DNA of 64,000 bases from assembly GCA_964036045.1 (NCBI GenBank), contig OZ038387.1, positions 18,251,420 through 18,315,419 of the forward strand, written 5' to 3'. The translations under genes and the position numbers were made by a program. Origin of the DNA: Eutreptiella sp. 'Long Island Sound 2002' (lineage: Eukaryota; Euglenozoa; Euglenophyceae; Eutreptiales; Eutreptiaceae). Below the pieces are notes generated by a model. It searched no databases, was not told where the DNA came from, and saw only the letters and a program-made list of their open reading frames with translations. Below are positions 51,151 to 63,300 of the stretch, piece by piece (position 1 is the first letter of the stretch; every line of letters starts with the position of its first letter).

Positions 51151-52627
51151 TCAGCGCCCTGAGCTCTCCCCTGATGTGTTATGAGCGCTTGTGAGGCCGA
51201 CGAATCGTCCCTTACTTGCTTGCTCTCTTCCATCTTTCGGTGACAGGGTGGCCATATACCCCCCCCTGCTGTATCCAGAGGAGGATGGCCCCTCTCTTCT
51301 TCTATTCGTCACTCCCCCCCCTGCTGAATCCTTGGGAAACCAGGTAGGGCGACTGACCGTCATAATTCTGAGCTCTTGGGGCCTTGAAGGCCATACGACG
51401 TTGCGCAACGGATGCCGCTGTCATCGGCATTGCGATTTTTTTGGGGTGTGGTCTGGTTCCATGGCATTTGCGGAATCCAGACCAGTCGACGTGTGTCTCG
51501 AGACTATATATGCCTGAACTCAGGCGTTATCCTGTCCATCCTCCTGCATTTGCCTTATCCTGACCGTGGCGTGGTTTGGCACTCTGTTCTGAGTGTGTTT
51601 ACACGCCTATTTACCCAAATTGTTGCTTGTTTTTCTGCCCTCCAGGATATGTGCATCTGTATGTTAAGTGTCATCAGCCCATCGCTGAGGGATGGACTGT
51701 TTTTCACTACAAATCGGGATACAGAGGCGCCTTGAGTCGCCGTGTACATATCCTTACAGCCTGGTCCAGCCTGGACCAGTACTTGATTACAGATTCTACT
51801 GTTTGAGTGCCCGTGATACCGTGTTGCCCTATTCGCTGTGATGTGTGGAGATCCTGATGGCGCCAGGCGGGAAGCCCAGTTGCCTGACTACACTCCCAGC
51901 GGTCCGCCACTGTCAGTCCCAGTGTGAGCCTACCGATTTGCAGACGCACTTGCATTCGGATGGCGGCCTCCGGTGCTCCTGACCTCGGTCAGTCTGCCTG
52001 GGAAACTGGTGGTTTGAGGAGTCGACGCCTCCGCCCACACTGCATGAGGACTCCCTCATGTATGGCCTTCGTGGCAGTAGGGCGAGGGAAAAGACGGCCT
52101 TGATGCCCGATCCCTTCGGGAGGAGTTCCCTTACGATTTGGGGTTCGTAAGGAGTTCGACTATGGCACTCTGGACTCGCGTCGTATGGATATGGACATGG
52201 TGCGCCCGAGGAAGGACCCGTGGGGACTCTCCCCAGTCGGCGGGCCTTGGGAAGCTTGGGGTAGCCTGATGGATCTTTGTGGTCGCTCTCGACTTGTGGG
52301 GCCACCTCGGCCGTCGTGTGACGCCTATGTTGGCCGTGTATGCCACTGCCACTGTGGTGGTGACCGTAGCAGCCGGCACCCGGTGCGCCTGGTATGGGTT
52401 AACGGGTCCTTTGGATGCCGAACAATCGCCGCCAGGACCCGGGACTTGATACTTGATACTATACATGTGCTACGAGCTGTTACAGCAGCATACCTATCCC
52501 ACTGTGGGATACCTATCTTACTGTGACTTACTGAAGTGAGGATGTGACACCCCCCCCCCTTTCAGAGATGGTCCTGGGTACCCGCTGCCATGCGTGGGTG
52601 TTATCGAGCCCCCCCAGGGTTTGCTCT
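51151..52627 (+). other. B2 3' non-coding region
   Basis: About 1.5 kb between the pol stop and the polypurine tract. No gene is seen. It is homologous to the B1 tail in two parts (37858-38395 and 55583-56505), which proves where B2 inserted. Confidence 0.8.
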
Positions 52628-52638
52628 AAGGAGGGGGG
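52628..52638 (+). promoter_or_regulatory. Polypurine tract of B2
   Basis: AAGGAGGGGGG directly before the 3' LTR start TGAAGCGG; the expected primer site for plus-strand DNA synthesis. Confidence 0.85.
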
Positions 52639-55582
52639 TGAAGCGGTACCCAGAACCCCATGGCCAGGTTACGGCATACAACCGGTCTCCGGTCCACTAA
52701 CCCCATGCACGGCGTGTTCCGTGCCGTGAAGCCCCGCATCGGCAACCGATGCACCGCCAGCGGAGATTTGTGTATCAGAATATCAGGAATCAACAGGGTT
52801 TGATTTTCATATTGTTTCCGTCAATTTTTACGCTTCCGTTCCGATACTCACTGTTTTGACTGCTGGCGGTTGGTTCGCGACTTTACCGTAACCGCCAGTT
52901 TAACTGTTTATAATGGAAATTTTAACGCTATCCGTCACGAAGGCTCCAAAGTCGCCAGGAACTGCATGGATGCTTCCGCAATTTTCATAATTAATACTCG
53001 CAACCTTAATCCGAATTTTTCAGGATGTCGAAATCGAATTTTCGACTTCGACATCCCCGCACTTGATTTGACCTCTTTCGAGTGGACCTACGTGCTTCCG
53101 TATGCACGAATCAACTTCCCTTTTATCCTGCCCTCCATTTGTCTTAAAGATATGGGCAAAACAAAGTTGATTCGTGAGGCCACTTGTGAAGGTCATATCT
53201 CGTGTTGCTTGCGAGTATTGACGATAAGGAAACGTGGGATGTATTCACAATACTCCCGACGTAATTTAGGAAGCATTATATGCCTTGCGTCTCCACACGT
53301 GCGCGCTAGTGTAATGGATCATGGTCAAGAGGGTAGAGTTTGCGTTACAACTCATTGGCCATGATATTGCGTGCGTTAAGATAACTTTCGAGTGTAGCGC
53401 GCAAGTGTTGGTGTTGCATAGGAACTCTCCTTGAGTTCCTATGAGCGATTGACACAAAGATATGCCCTTGGAGGGGCATGACATATCGTGGTGGGAGCTA
53501 CATTTTTGGGCAATATGTGGTATGTGCCATGTGTTGTGTTGTGCGCCCATTTGGCGGGTCCATTACTCCAAGCCAAGCCCGCCAATGGACCTCATATTGT
53601 GCAAGCCCGTTCTCCATACTCCCTACGGTCAATTGCAAGCCTAACCTTCGTGAAGGGAAGCTTGTGTGGTGATCCCGAAGCGATGCGTTGGGAGCAAGGT
53701 GTGTGTTTTACAATTTTCCATATTTTCATGTGCCCACTTGGAAGGCAGCGCTCGTTACCTTTCAAAGCGCCCCAAGTGGAGCACATATGTGGGATCGAAG
53801 GTCATTGGTGTCAAGTCATTGTGTATAGAAGGATTAGTTGATTACTCAATCCGAGGCGAAGATATTATAATATATTTGTGCGCCTTTCAAGGCACCTTTG
53901 TGTGTCTTTGTGCCAATTTTGCCATTTTTGGCTCGTCATGATGTCAAGTGGCGACCGTGTATCTCAACGTTGCGCTCAATTGACATCATGACTCAAGTAT
54001 GTTATGAGGGTACATACTTCGGTAGCCAACATATCTTGGACCCGGCGAATAACTCCTCTTAGGCTTGGCATACCGTGGCCGCCATGTTGGCGATTTGGGA
54101 CTATCCCAAATCATGGGCTCACTTGGCGACCCTGCCATTCCCAATACCGGAGGAGTTGGGCGACGCCCCAAAGATATGTTGGACATATATGACTTGATAC
54201 CAATCCTATGGCACACTCCGGTCCGAGTCGGGCATGTGCCTCATTTGCCCTAACCATGAGTGTGCGCAATTTTGGCCATTTTGAGCATTTTTCCACTTTT
54301 GCTGCCCGCCGTGCACTATGATCTAACCCTCGTGCACGCCGGACGCATGGACCAATGGACCATATATGACATGGGTGTTATGGGTAATGGTCCCCATGGT
54401 CCACACACCACGTGGGCGAAGCGGAGCTGCCTTCGTTAAGGCGCTAGGCCAAATTAAGTATGGGCAATTTTGCCATTTTTGCATTTGTGGACCCAATTGG
54501 GATCGTCCCCACGCCGAGTAGCATGGAGATCTTTGAGAGCCAAGGGCATGGGAGTCTCCGTTGGACTCCCGGTGAATCGCGTATGGAATGCCGGATCCGA
54601 TCTCCAAGCCGGCGTGGAGATATACTATTGGGAGCACACTGAATTTTGGCTCATTTCAAGCAGCCAAAATGACCCAATTTTGGGACCCCAATTTCCCCCT
54701 TCCGTGTGGTCAATTGGCGGCCCCATTTCTCTAAGCCTATAGGGAGCCCGGACCTAAATTCAGGTTGTACACTCAGATATAAGTCCTAGGTCCTGCCTCC
54801 TACCCTGTGAGCCATTGGCCTTACCTTGGCCGGGCGAGCCACGCGTGGGAATGACGCCAATTTTGGTGATTTTGGCATCATGGCCCCACCTGACTCATCC
54901 GTGTTGCCCTGATGCCGGGACCTCAGAGGGAACCAGGTTGGGTGAGGGCTCCAGGGAGTTCGTACTCGAAGGGCATAGGGTCAGTTGCCTCGTCCCTACC
55001 TCTGGCGGGTCCGGACGAGGGGTCAATTTTGGGAATTTTTGAGTTAGTTTCAGTTTGGGCTGAAACAGCCCATTTTCAGCTACCAACTCCTGGGTGATAA
55101 TGGCGGGGCCATATCTCTGGCTCAGAGTGGAGTTGGGACCTGTCGTTAGGGGAGCATAGGGAGCCACTGTCGGTTGACCTTGGAGTACCTTGGTTCCCAG
55201 GAACTCGCCTGTGGCTGGGCGGGACACCTCTCCCTTTGGCAGGGTTTCAGGGTCCGGACTGAGCAGGGCATGGGTTGTGTTTGAGCCCCCGCCCCCATCA
55301 GCCACTGAGAGGGTCGGACCTGGGATTGGGATATGAGTTGGGACTGAGTGTCTATGGTCCTGTGATGCCCTTACCCCAGTCCAGTCTTAACCCCATGTGT
55401 ACATATCCTGATGTGTTGCTGTACATACTTTTGTTCCCTCTTTGCAGAGTGGGTAGGATTCTGAAACGCTTTGTCACATGACAACGCATTGATGCCCTTG
55501 TGAGCGTAGTGCTTTGCCTGCCTGCTCACTTGCGTGTGTCCACCGCAGCGTCCCGTGGCCGGCCCCCCACGGGAACGCGTCA
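52639..55582 (+). repeat. B2 3' LTR
   Basis: 2,944 bp, the same length as the 5' LTR with no net indel and about thirty substitutions noted by eye. It is followed by the TTAA target-site duplication. Confidence 0.93.
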
Positions 55583-56505
55583 TTAAGTGTTATTGGCCCA
55601 ACCCCGAAGTATGCACCGTTTTGCCCCAAGAGGACACGAATCAGAATACGAAGGCGCCCTGAGTCGCCGTGTACATGCCTTTACATAAGGTCCAGCCTGG
55701 ACCAGTACCTAAGTACAGATTGTCATGTTTGAGTGCCCGTGATACCGTGTGCCCTAGTGGCTCTGATGTGCTGAGATCCTGATGGCGTGAGGCGGGAAGC
55801 CCAGTTGCCTGACTACACTCCCAGCGGTCCGCCACTGTCAGTCCCAGTGCGAGCCTACCGACTCGCAGACGCACTTGCAGTCGGGTGGCGACCTCCGATG
55901 TCCTGACCTCGGTCAGTCTGCCTGGGAAACTGGTGGTTTGAGGAGTCGACGCCTCCGCCCAGACTGCATGGGGACTCCCCCATGCATGGCCTTCATGGTA
56001 ATGGGGCGAGGGAAAAGACGGCCTTGATGCCCGATCCCTTATGGAGGAGCTCGTGCGGCTTTACCACTCTGGACTCGCGTCGTGGATATGGACATGGTGC
56101 GCCCGAGGGAAGACCCATGGGGACTCTCCCCCAGTCTGTGGCCTTGGGAAGCCCGGGGTAGCCTGATGGATCTTTGTGGTCGCTCTCGACCTGTGGGACC
56201 ACCTCGATCGTCGTGTGACGCCTATGTTGGCCGTGTATGCCACTGCCACTGTGGTAGTGACCGTCGCAGCCGGCACCTGGTGCGCCTGGTATGGGTTAAC
56301 GGGTCCTTTGGATGCCGAACAATCGCCGCCAGGACCCGGGACTTACTTAATACTATACTTGCGGTTACCAGCAACTACAGCACCGTACCTGTCTGGATCG
56401 TAATGAACAACCTAACCCGCAAATCGGCCTGAAGTGGAGGTTTGATCCCCCCCCCCCCTTCAGGGGATGGTCCTGGGTACCCGCTGCCATGCTTGGGTGT
56501 TATCG
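55583..56505 (+). other. B1 3' non-coding tail, right part
   Basis: Aligns with B2 about 51666-52611 at clearly lower identity than the LTR pair. Similarity ends in the C-run after TTATCGAGCC, just where B2 goes on to its polypurine tract. No gene is seen. Confidence 0.75.
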
Positions 56506-57624
56506 AGCCCCCCCCCCCGGCCCATGGCCCAGAGGCCTGTGAGCCGTCACACCCGTGCGGAAGCCGTTGACATCGGCTGTCAGCGGGATATCCCTGTTCT
56601 CTAATCCGCGAGATCTGGAATCTGATCCCTAACCATTAAATCGATGTGGAATTACCATAATTTTACTGTCTTGGTCGATTTTTGGTTAGAAATCGGTGAA
56701 GTACCCGATTTCTACCGCGATTTCTAATTGTCGTGAAATCGCCGCCTGTTGTCGCCTGTTCGCGCGCTTTCCTCGCTTCTCCGTGGCGAGTTTTGTGATG
56801 TATTTTTCTCGAGTATCTTTGAGGTTGTAAAGGAACTTAGGGGCCAGATCTAGAGGGTTTTTCTTGTACTTTCATCTGGTGTGTTCACCAGAAGTTTTCG
56901 CCGTTGCGTTTGAGAGAAAATCAGCGCGCAAACTTTTCCGTCGATCGCTCGAACTCATGGTTCTCAAGAACCATGAGTTCGGACGGAACCCTACATCCCC
57001 CCCCTATGCCTTTCATCCATGCGCCTTTCAGGTGGGCATATCACTTTGTATAGAGAAGCGAGCAAAGGGGATGTTTTAGGCAGCGTATGGGTGTTGTAAA
57101 CCCAAGTTGTTTGCGTGCGCAAACACTAGGTAGGTAGGTAGGTGCACTTGGTCGTGGAGAGGCGCCCCATGGTTCCCCCTGGCGTCGCGCCTGTGACGAA
57201 CAGGAAGAGGTTCCGCGCCTGAAGAGGGGAGGCGGCTTACATCCCGCTAGACCTGACTGGTGGCCCCCAACAAAGCGGCCCCGGGCAACACCGGGAGGGC
57301 TGATCGCCGCGAGCCTGACTGCTTGTCATGCCGGGAGGGTGGGCCCCCGTGCTTGCGCACGTCCCCTTATTTGGGCGCAACCCTAGGGGTTCACCGGACT
57401 TCCTAACCTATCCCGTTTCCAAGGCATGCATGCATGTTCTTGGTACTGGGGTTCCGAGGTGCTTGGGTGTCGCACGCTCCGCCTCGAGTCCCAAAGCAGC
57501 ACAGGCCTTAGGATGCAGCCTTACCCCCGGTCTCTGGATCTCGTTTGGCCGGGTCACCTGCATGGCACGGGCTGCCTCAGTGCCCGGGCTATGGACACTG
57601 GGTTTCCTACTGTTGCGTGGCGCT
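56506..57624. other. Unassigned region with a 32-bp palindrome
   Basis: No supported gene. It may hold a diverged or truncated B1 LTR, but no match to the B2 LTR is visible. Notable are an AT-rich stretch with repeated ATTTCTA/GAAATCG motifs (about 56640-56760), a near-perfect palindrome at 56950-56981, and a TAGG microsatellite at about 57127-57142. Confidence 0.5.
56950..56981. repeat. Perfect inverted repeat, 15-bp arms
   Basis: Left arm CGAACTCATGGTTCT, spacer CA, right arm AGAACCATGAGTTCG. It could form a hairpin or cruciform. Role unknown. Confidence 0.8.
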
Positions 57625-60600
57625 TCTGTTTGGGTCTGGGTTGTGGTTGGGTTCCGGTTTCAGCTGCGCCCCGCCACTCCTGGCTGGGGTGTTGGGGTGT
57701 GTGTGCGCTTGTGTGTGCGCTCCGCTTGTACCCTGCCACTCCTGGCTGGGGCGTGCGGTGTGGGTGTGTGTGGTTGGGTTCGGGTTCCGGCTGCGCCCCG
57801 CCACTCCTGGCTGGGGTTTCTGGGTTTGTGTCTGCTTGTGTGCGCGCTCCGCTTGCACCCCGCCACTCCTGGCTGGGGTGTGCGGCGTGGGTGTGTGTGC
57901 TTCCGCTCGGGTTTTGGCTGCGCCCCGCCACTCCTGGCTGGGGTGTTGGGGTGTGTGTGTGTTTGTGTGGGTGCTCTGCTTGTACCCCGCCCCTCCTGGC
58001 TGGGGCGTGCGGCGTGCGTGTGTGTGCTTGGGCTCCGGTTTCGGTTGCGCCCCGCCACTCCTGGCTGAGGTGTTGGGGTGCGTTTGTGTTTGTCGGCGCG
58101 CTCTACTTGTACCCCGCCACTCCTGGCTGGGGTGTGCGGTGGGGCTGTGTGTGTTTTGGCTCGGGTTTCGGCTGCACCCCGCCACTCTCGGCTGGGGTGT
58201 TGGGGTGTGTGTGTGCTGGTGTGGGCGCTCCGCTTGCACCCCGCGGCTCCTGGCTGGGGTGCGCGCCGTGGGTGTGTGTCTTTGGGCTCGGGTTTCGGCT
58301 GCACCCCGCCACTCCTGGCTGGGGTGTTGGGCTGTGTTTTTGCTGGTGTGGGCGCTCTGCTTGCACCCCGCCACTCCTGGCTGGGGTGCGCGCCGTGGGT
58401 GTGTGTGTTTGGGCTCGGGTTTCGGGTGCGCCCCGCCACTCCTGGCTGGGGTGTTGGGCTGTGTGTGTGCTCGTGTGCGTGCCCCCCTTGTACCCCGCCA
58501 CTCCTGGCTGGGGTGTGCGGTGTGGGTGTGTGTGTTTGGGCTCGGGTCTCGGCTGCGCCCCGCCACTCCTGGCTGGGGTGTTGGGCTGTGTTTTTGCTTG
58601 TGTGCGTGCTCCTCCTGTACCCCGCCTCTCCTGGCTGGGGTGTGCGATGTGGCTGTGTGTGCTTGGGCTCGGGTTTCAGCTGCGCCCCGCCACTCCTGGC
58701 TGGGCTGTTGGGCTGTGTGTGTGCTCGTGTGCGCGCTCCGCTTGCACCCTGCCACTCCTGGCTCGGGTGCGCGGTGTGGGTGTGTGTGTTTGGGCTCGGG
58801 TTTCGGCTGCACCCCTCCACTCCTGGCCCGGGTGTTGGGCTGTGTGTGTGCTCGTGTGCGCGCTCCGCTTGCAGCCCGCCACTCTTGGCTGGGGTGCGCG
58901 GTGTGGGTGTGTGTGTTTGGGCTCGGGTTTCGGCTGCGGCCCGCCACTCCTGGCTGGGGTGTTGGGCTGTGTGTGTGCTGGTGTGGGCGCTCCACTTGCA
59001 CCCCGCCACTCCTGGCTGGGGTGCGCGGTGTGGGTGTGTGTGCTTGGGCTTGGATTTCGGCTGCGCCCCGCCACTCCTGGCTGGGTTGTTGGGGTGTGCG
59101 TGTTTGTGTGCCTCCTCCCCCTGTACCCCGCCACTCTTGGCCGGGGTGCGCGGAGTGGATGTGTGTGCTTGGGCTCGCATTCGGGCTGCACCCCGCCACT
59201 CCTGGCTGGGATGTTGAGGTGTGCGTGTTTGTGTGCGTGCCCACCTTGTACCCCGCCAGTCCTGGCTGGGGTGTGCGGTGGGGGTGTGTGTGTTTGGGCT
59301 TTGGTTTCCGCTGCGCCCCGCCACTCCTGGCTGGGGTGTTGGGCTGTGTGTGTGCTGGTGTGGGCGCTCCGCTTGAACCAGGCCACTCCTGGCTTGGGTG
59401 CGCGCCGTGTTTGTGTGTGTTTGGGCTCGGGTTTTGGCTGCGCCCCGCCACTCCTGGCTGGGGTGTTGGGCTGTGTGTGTGCTGGTGTGGGCGCTCCGCT
59501 TGCACCTTGCCACTCCTGGCTGGGGTGCGCGCCGTGGGTGTGTGTGTTTGGGCTCGGGTTTCGGCTGCACCCCGCCACTCCTGGCTGGGGTGTTGGGCTG
59601 TGTATGTGCTGGTGTGCGCGCTCTGCTTGCATCCCGCCACTCCTGGCTGGGGTGTGTGGTGGGGGTGTGTGTGTTTGGGCTCGAGTCTCGGCTGCACCCC
59701 GCCACTGCTGGCTGGGTTGTTGGGGTGTGTGGGTGCTCGTGTGGGCGCTCCGCTTGCACCCCGCCACTCCTGGCTGGGATGTGCGTTGGGGGTGTGTGTG
59801 TTTGGGCTCGGGTCTCGGCTGCAGCCCGCTACTCCTGGCTGGGGTGTGCGCCATGGGTGTGTGTGTCTTTGGGCTCGGGTTTCGGCTGCGCCCCGCCACT
59901 CCTGGCTGGGGTGTTGGGCTGTGTGTGTGCTCGTGTGCGTGCCCCCCTTGTATCCCGCCACTCCTGGCTGGGGTGTGCGGTGTGGGTGTGTGTGTTTGGG
60001 CTCGAGTTTCGGCTGCGCCCCGCCACTCCTGGCTGGGCTGTTGGGCTGTGTGTCTGCTGGTGTGCGTGATCCTCCTGTACCTCACCTCTCCTGGCTGCGG
60101 TGCGCGGTGTGGGTGTGTGTGTTAGGGCTCGGGTTTCGGCTGCGCCCCGCCACTCCTGGCTGGGATGTTGGGCTGTGTGTGTGCTTGTGTGCGCGCTCCG
60201 CTTGCACCCCGCCACTCTTGGCTGGGGTGCGCGGTGTGGGTGTGTGTGTTTGGGGTCGGGTTTCGGCTGCGCCCCGCCACTCCTGGCTGGGGTGTTGGGC
60301 TGTGTGTGTGCTCGTGTGCGCGCTCCACTTGCACCCCGCCAATCCTGGCTGGGGTGCGCGGTGACGGTGTGTGTGCTTGGGCTCGGGGTTCGGCTGCGCC
60401 CCGCCACTCCTGGCTGGAGTGTTGGGGTGTGAGTGTTTGTGTGCCTGCTCCCCCTGTACCCTGCCACTGTTGGCCGGGGTGAACGGCGTGGGTGTGTGTG
60501 CTTGGGCTTGGGTTTCGGCTGCGCCCCACCACTCCTGTCTGGGGTGTTGGGGTGTGCGTGTTTGTGTGCGTGCCCCCCTTCTACCCCGCCACACCTGGCT

Positions 60601-62470
60601 GGGGTGTCCGGTGGGGGTGTGTGTGTTTGGGCTCGGGTTTGGGCTGCACCCCGCCACTCCTGGCTGGGGTGTTGGGCTGTGTGTGTGCTGGTGTGGGTGC
60701 TCCGCTTGCACCCCGCCCCTCCTGGCTGAGCTGCGCGCCGTGGGTGTGTGTGTTTGGGCTCGGGTTTCGGCTGCACCCCACCACTCCTGGCTGGGGTGTA
60801 CGGCTGTGTATGTGCTGGTGTGGGCGCTCCGCTTGCACCCCGCCAATCCTGGCTGGGGTGCGCGCCGTGGGTGTGTGTGATTGGGCTCGGGTTTCGGCTG
60901 CGCCCCGCCACTCCAGGCTGGGATGTTGGGCTGTGTGTGTGCTCGTGTGGGCGCTCCGCTTGCACCTTGCCACTCCTGGCTGGGGTGCGCACTGTGGGTG
61001 TGTGTGTTTGGGCTCGGGTTTCGGCTGCACCCCGCCACTCCTGGCTGGGGTGTTGGGCTGTGTATGTGCTGGTGTGGGCGCTCCGCTTGCACCCCGCCAC
61101 TCCTGGCTGGGGTACGCGCCGTGGGTGTGTGTGTTTGGACTCGGGTTTCGGCTGCACCCCGCCACTCCTGGCTGGGGTGTTGGGGTGTGTGTGTGCTGGT
61201 GTGGGCGCTCCGCTTGCACCCCGCCACTCCTGGCTGGGATGTGCGGTGGGGCCGTGTGTGTTTGGGCTCGGATCTCGGCTGCACCCCGCCACTCCTGGCC
61301 TGGGGTGTTGGGGTGTGTGTGTGCTGGTGTGGGCGCTCCGCTTGCACCCCGCCACTCCTGGCTGGGCCGCGCGCCGTGGGTGTGTGTGTTTGGGCTGGGA
61401 ATTCGGCTGCGCCCCGCCACTCCTGGCTGGGGTGTTGGGGTGTGTGTGTGCTTGTGTGCCTGCCCCCCTTGTACCCCGCCACTCCTGGCTGGGGTGTGCG
61501 GTGTGGGTTTGTGTGTTTGGGCACGGGTTTCGGCTGCACCCCACCACTCCTGGCTGGTGTGTTGGGCTGTGTATGTGCTGGTGTGGGCGCTCTGCTTGCA
61601 ACCCGCCACTCCTGGCTGGGGTGCGCGCCGTGGGTGTGTGTGTTTGGGCTCGGGTTTCGGCTGCACCCTGCCACTCCTGGCTGGGGTGTTGCGGTGTGTT
61701 TGTGCTGGTGTGGGCGCTCCGCTTGCACCCCGCCACTCCTGGCTGGGATGTGCGTTGGGGGTGTGTGTGTTTGGGCTCGGGTCTCGGCTGCACCCCGCCA
61801 CTCCTGGCTGGGGTGTTGGGGTGTGTGTGTGCTGGTGTTGGCGCTCCGCTTGCACCCCGCCACTCCTGGCTGGGGTGCGCGCCGTGGGTGTGTGTGTTTG
61901 GGCTGGGAATACAGCTGCGCCCCGCCACTCCTGGCTGGGGTGTTGGGGTGTGTGTGTGCTCGTGTGCGTGCCCCCCTTGTACCCCGCCACTCCTGGCTGG
62001 GGTCTGCGGTTTGGGTGTGTGTGTTTGGGCTCGGGTTTTGGCTGTGCCCCGCCACTAATGGCTGGGGTGTTGGGATGTCTGTGTGCTGGTGTGCGTGCTT
62101 GGGTGTGTGTGCTTGGGCTCGGGTTTTGGCTGCGCCCCGCCACTCCTGGCTGGGGTGTTGGGCTGTGTCAGTCCTCGTGTGCGCGCTCCGCTTGCACCCT
62201 GCCACTCCTGGCTGGGGTGCGCGGTGTGGGTGTGTGTGTTTGGGCTCGGGTTTCGGCTGCACCCGGCCACTCCTGGCTGGGGTGTTGGGCTGTGTGTGTC
62301 CTCGTGTGCGCGCTCCGCTTGCACCCTGCCACTCCTGGCTGGGGTGCGCGGTGTGGGTGTGTGATTTTGGGCTCGGGTTTCGGCTGCGCCCCGCCACTCC
62401 TGGCTGGGCTGTGCGTTGTGGGTGTATGTGCTGGGGCTCGGGTTTGGGCTGCGCCCCGCCACTCCTTGCT
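57625..62470. repeat. Minisatellite array, period about 127 bp
   Basis: About 38 units. Each unit has two half-units sharing CCGCCACTCCTGGCTGGGGTG; one continues TTGGGCTGTGTGTGTG and the other GCGCGGTGTGGGTGTG. Spacing of successive CGCCACTCC cores is 127 bp at 58561, 58688, 58815 and 58942. The unit lacks stop codons in most frames and 127 is not a multiple of 3, so very long open frames appear on both strands. They are taken as by-products, not genes. TG runs and G runs suggest non-B DNA potential. Confidence 0.9.
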
Positions 62471-63300
62471 TCGGTTTGTGGTGTGTGGGTTGGCTGTTGC
62501 CTGGCACCTGTTTGTGTGCCGTGGTTTGTTGCGTGTTGTGCGCGCTTCCCGGGTCCGCGGCACCCGGCGGCCGTCGCTGCTTCGCACCTGTCCGTGTGCC
62601 TTGGTTGTGGCCGGCAGCGTGCCTCTCTGGCGTGCCCCGTGGCCCCGCGTGGTGCGCCACACCTCGTCTGGTCCGGTCGCTCCCGGTGCTCTGGCCGGCT
62701 TCCCCGTCACCGTGGTGCCTTTCCTCACCCCGGGGGCTTGCGCCCCCGGCTTTACCGGGCGGCTGCGCGGGGCACGCGGAGGCCGGCCGAGAACCGGGCT
62801 TTTTGTGCCTGCCGCTGGCCCCCGCCGAGGCGGGGGCGCTGGGCTCGCTCCGCGTCGTACCCGTTCGGGGCCCCGCGATGGGGTTGTCCCTGGCGGGTCT
62901 CTCCTGCGTTGGTCTTGGGCTGCGTGCGCTGCGGTGGTTGGCGTGTGTGGACCCGGTCACTGACGCGTCCGGTTTTCCGGACCGTCCGTCGTTCCACGGG
63001 GGACTCGGCCGGTGCACCGGGGCTGTTTCGTGTGGACGCCGACACCGCCCCTTGCGGGTCGGAGGACGCCACGCCCGGGTCCCGTGCGTGTGTGGGTGTG
63101 CTTGCTCTTTTTGGCCGGGTCGGGCGGGCCGGCCTCCCGGGCGCGTTCTGGTGCGCCTCACCTTTTCCTTTGGCCGCTTTGGCTTTCTGCTTTGCTTGGC
63201 CCCCTCAGGGCTGGGGTTGCCCCCGTCTTGGTCCTTTTCTATTTTTTCTTCCGTTGCCATCTTTCGCGCGCCCCCTTTGTCTCCTGCTTTCTTTGGTCTT
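62471..63300. other. GC-rich region after the minisatellite, no supported gene
   Basis: Unique-looking sequence with long overlapping open frames on both strands (a basic Pro/Arg-rich one on the minus strand, a Cys/Leu-rich one on the plus strand). Neither shows a recognisable domain, and both extend from the minisatellite. A host gene fragment is possible but not supported. Confidence 0.4.

Larger units (their letters stand above)
38396..55582 (+). mobile_element. B2: complete family-B chromovirus
   Basis: LTRs at 38396-41339 and 52639-55582 are both exactly 2,944 bp, start TG, end CA and differ at roughly 1% of positions by eye. The element is flanked by TTAA on both sides (38392-38395 and 55583-55586), and the flanks rejoin into continuous B1 tail sequence. 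Gag and Pol frames are intact except for the shared in-frame UAG. The total length of 17,187 bp is very large for a Ty3/Gypsy element. It inserted recently and may still be autonomous. Confidence 0.93.
1..56505 (+). mobile_element. B1: old, fragmented family-B chromovirus hosting all other elements
   Basis: Segments at 1-1628, 24415-28591, 35366-38395 and 55583-about 56505 align in order and orientation with the intact element B2 (38396-55582), so they are the remains of one Ty3/Gypsy element. Its 5' LTR lies outside the window. Its 3' LTR is not recognisable: similarity to B2 stops around 56505, where B2 has its polypurine tract and LTR. It is interrupted by the A1-A2 tandem, by the 6.8-kb insertion and by B2. 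About 1.55 kb of gag (equivalent to B2 43650-45200) is missing at the A tandem. Coordinates give the outer span; most of the DNA inside belongs to the nested insertions. Confidence 0.85.

Noticed and set aside
57426-62963. Very long open frames (about 700-940 codons) on both strands across the minisatellite
   Set aside because: They follow the 127-bp repeat, cycle through all frames, are open on both strands and have no domain; treated as by-products of a stop-poor repeat.
62055-63260. 401-codon basic Pro/Arg-rich minus-strand frame
   Set aside because: It begins in unique DNA but runs into the minisatellite, has no recognisable domain, and overlaps an equally long plus-strand frame; not enough support for a gene.
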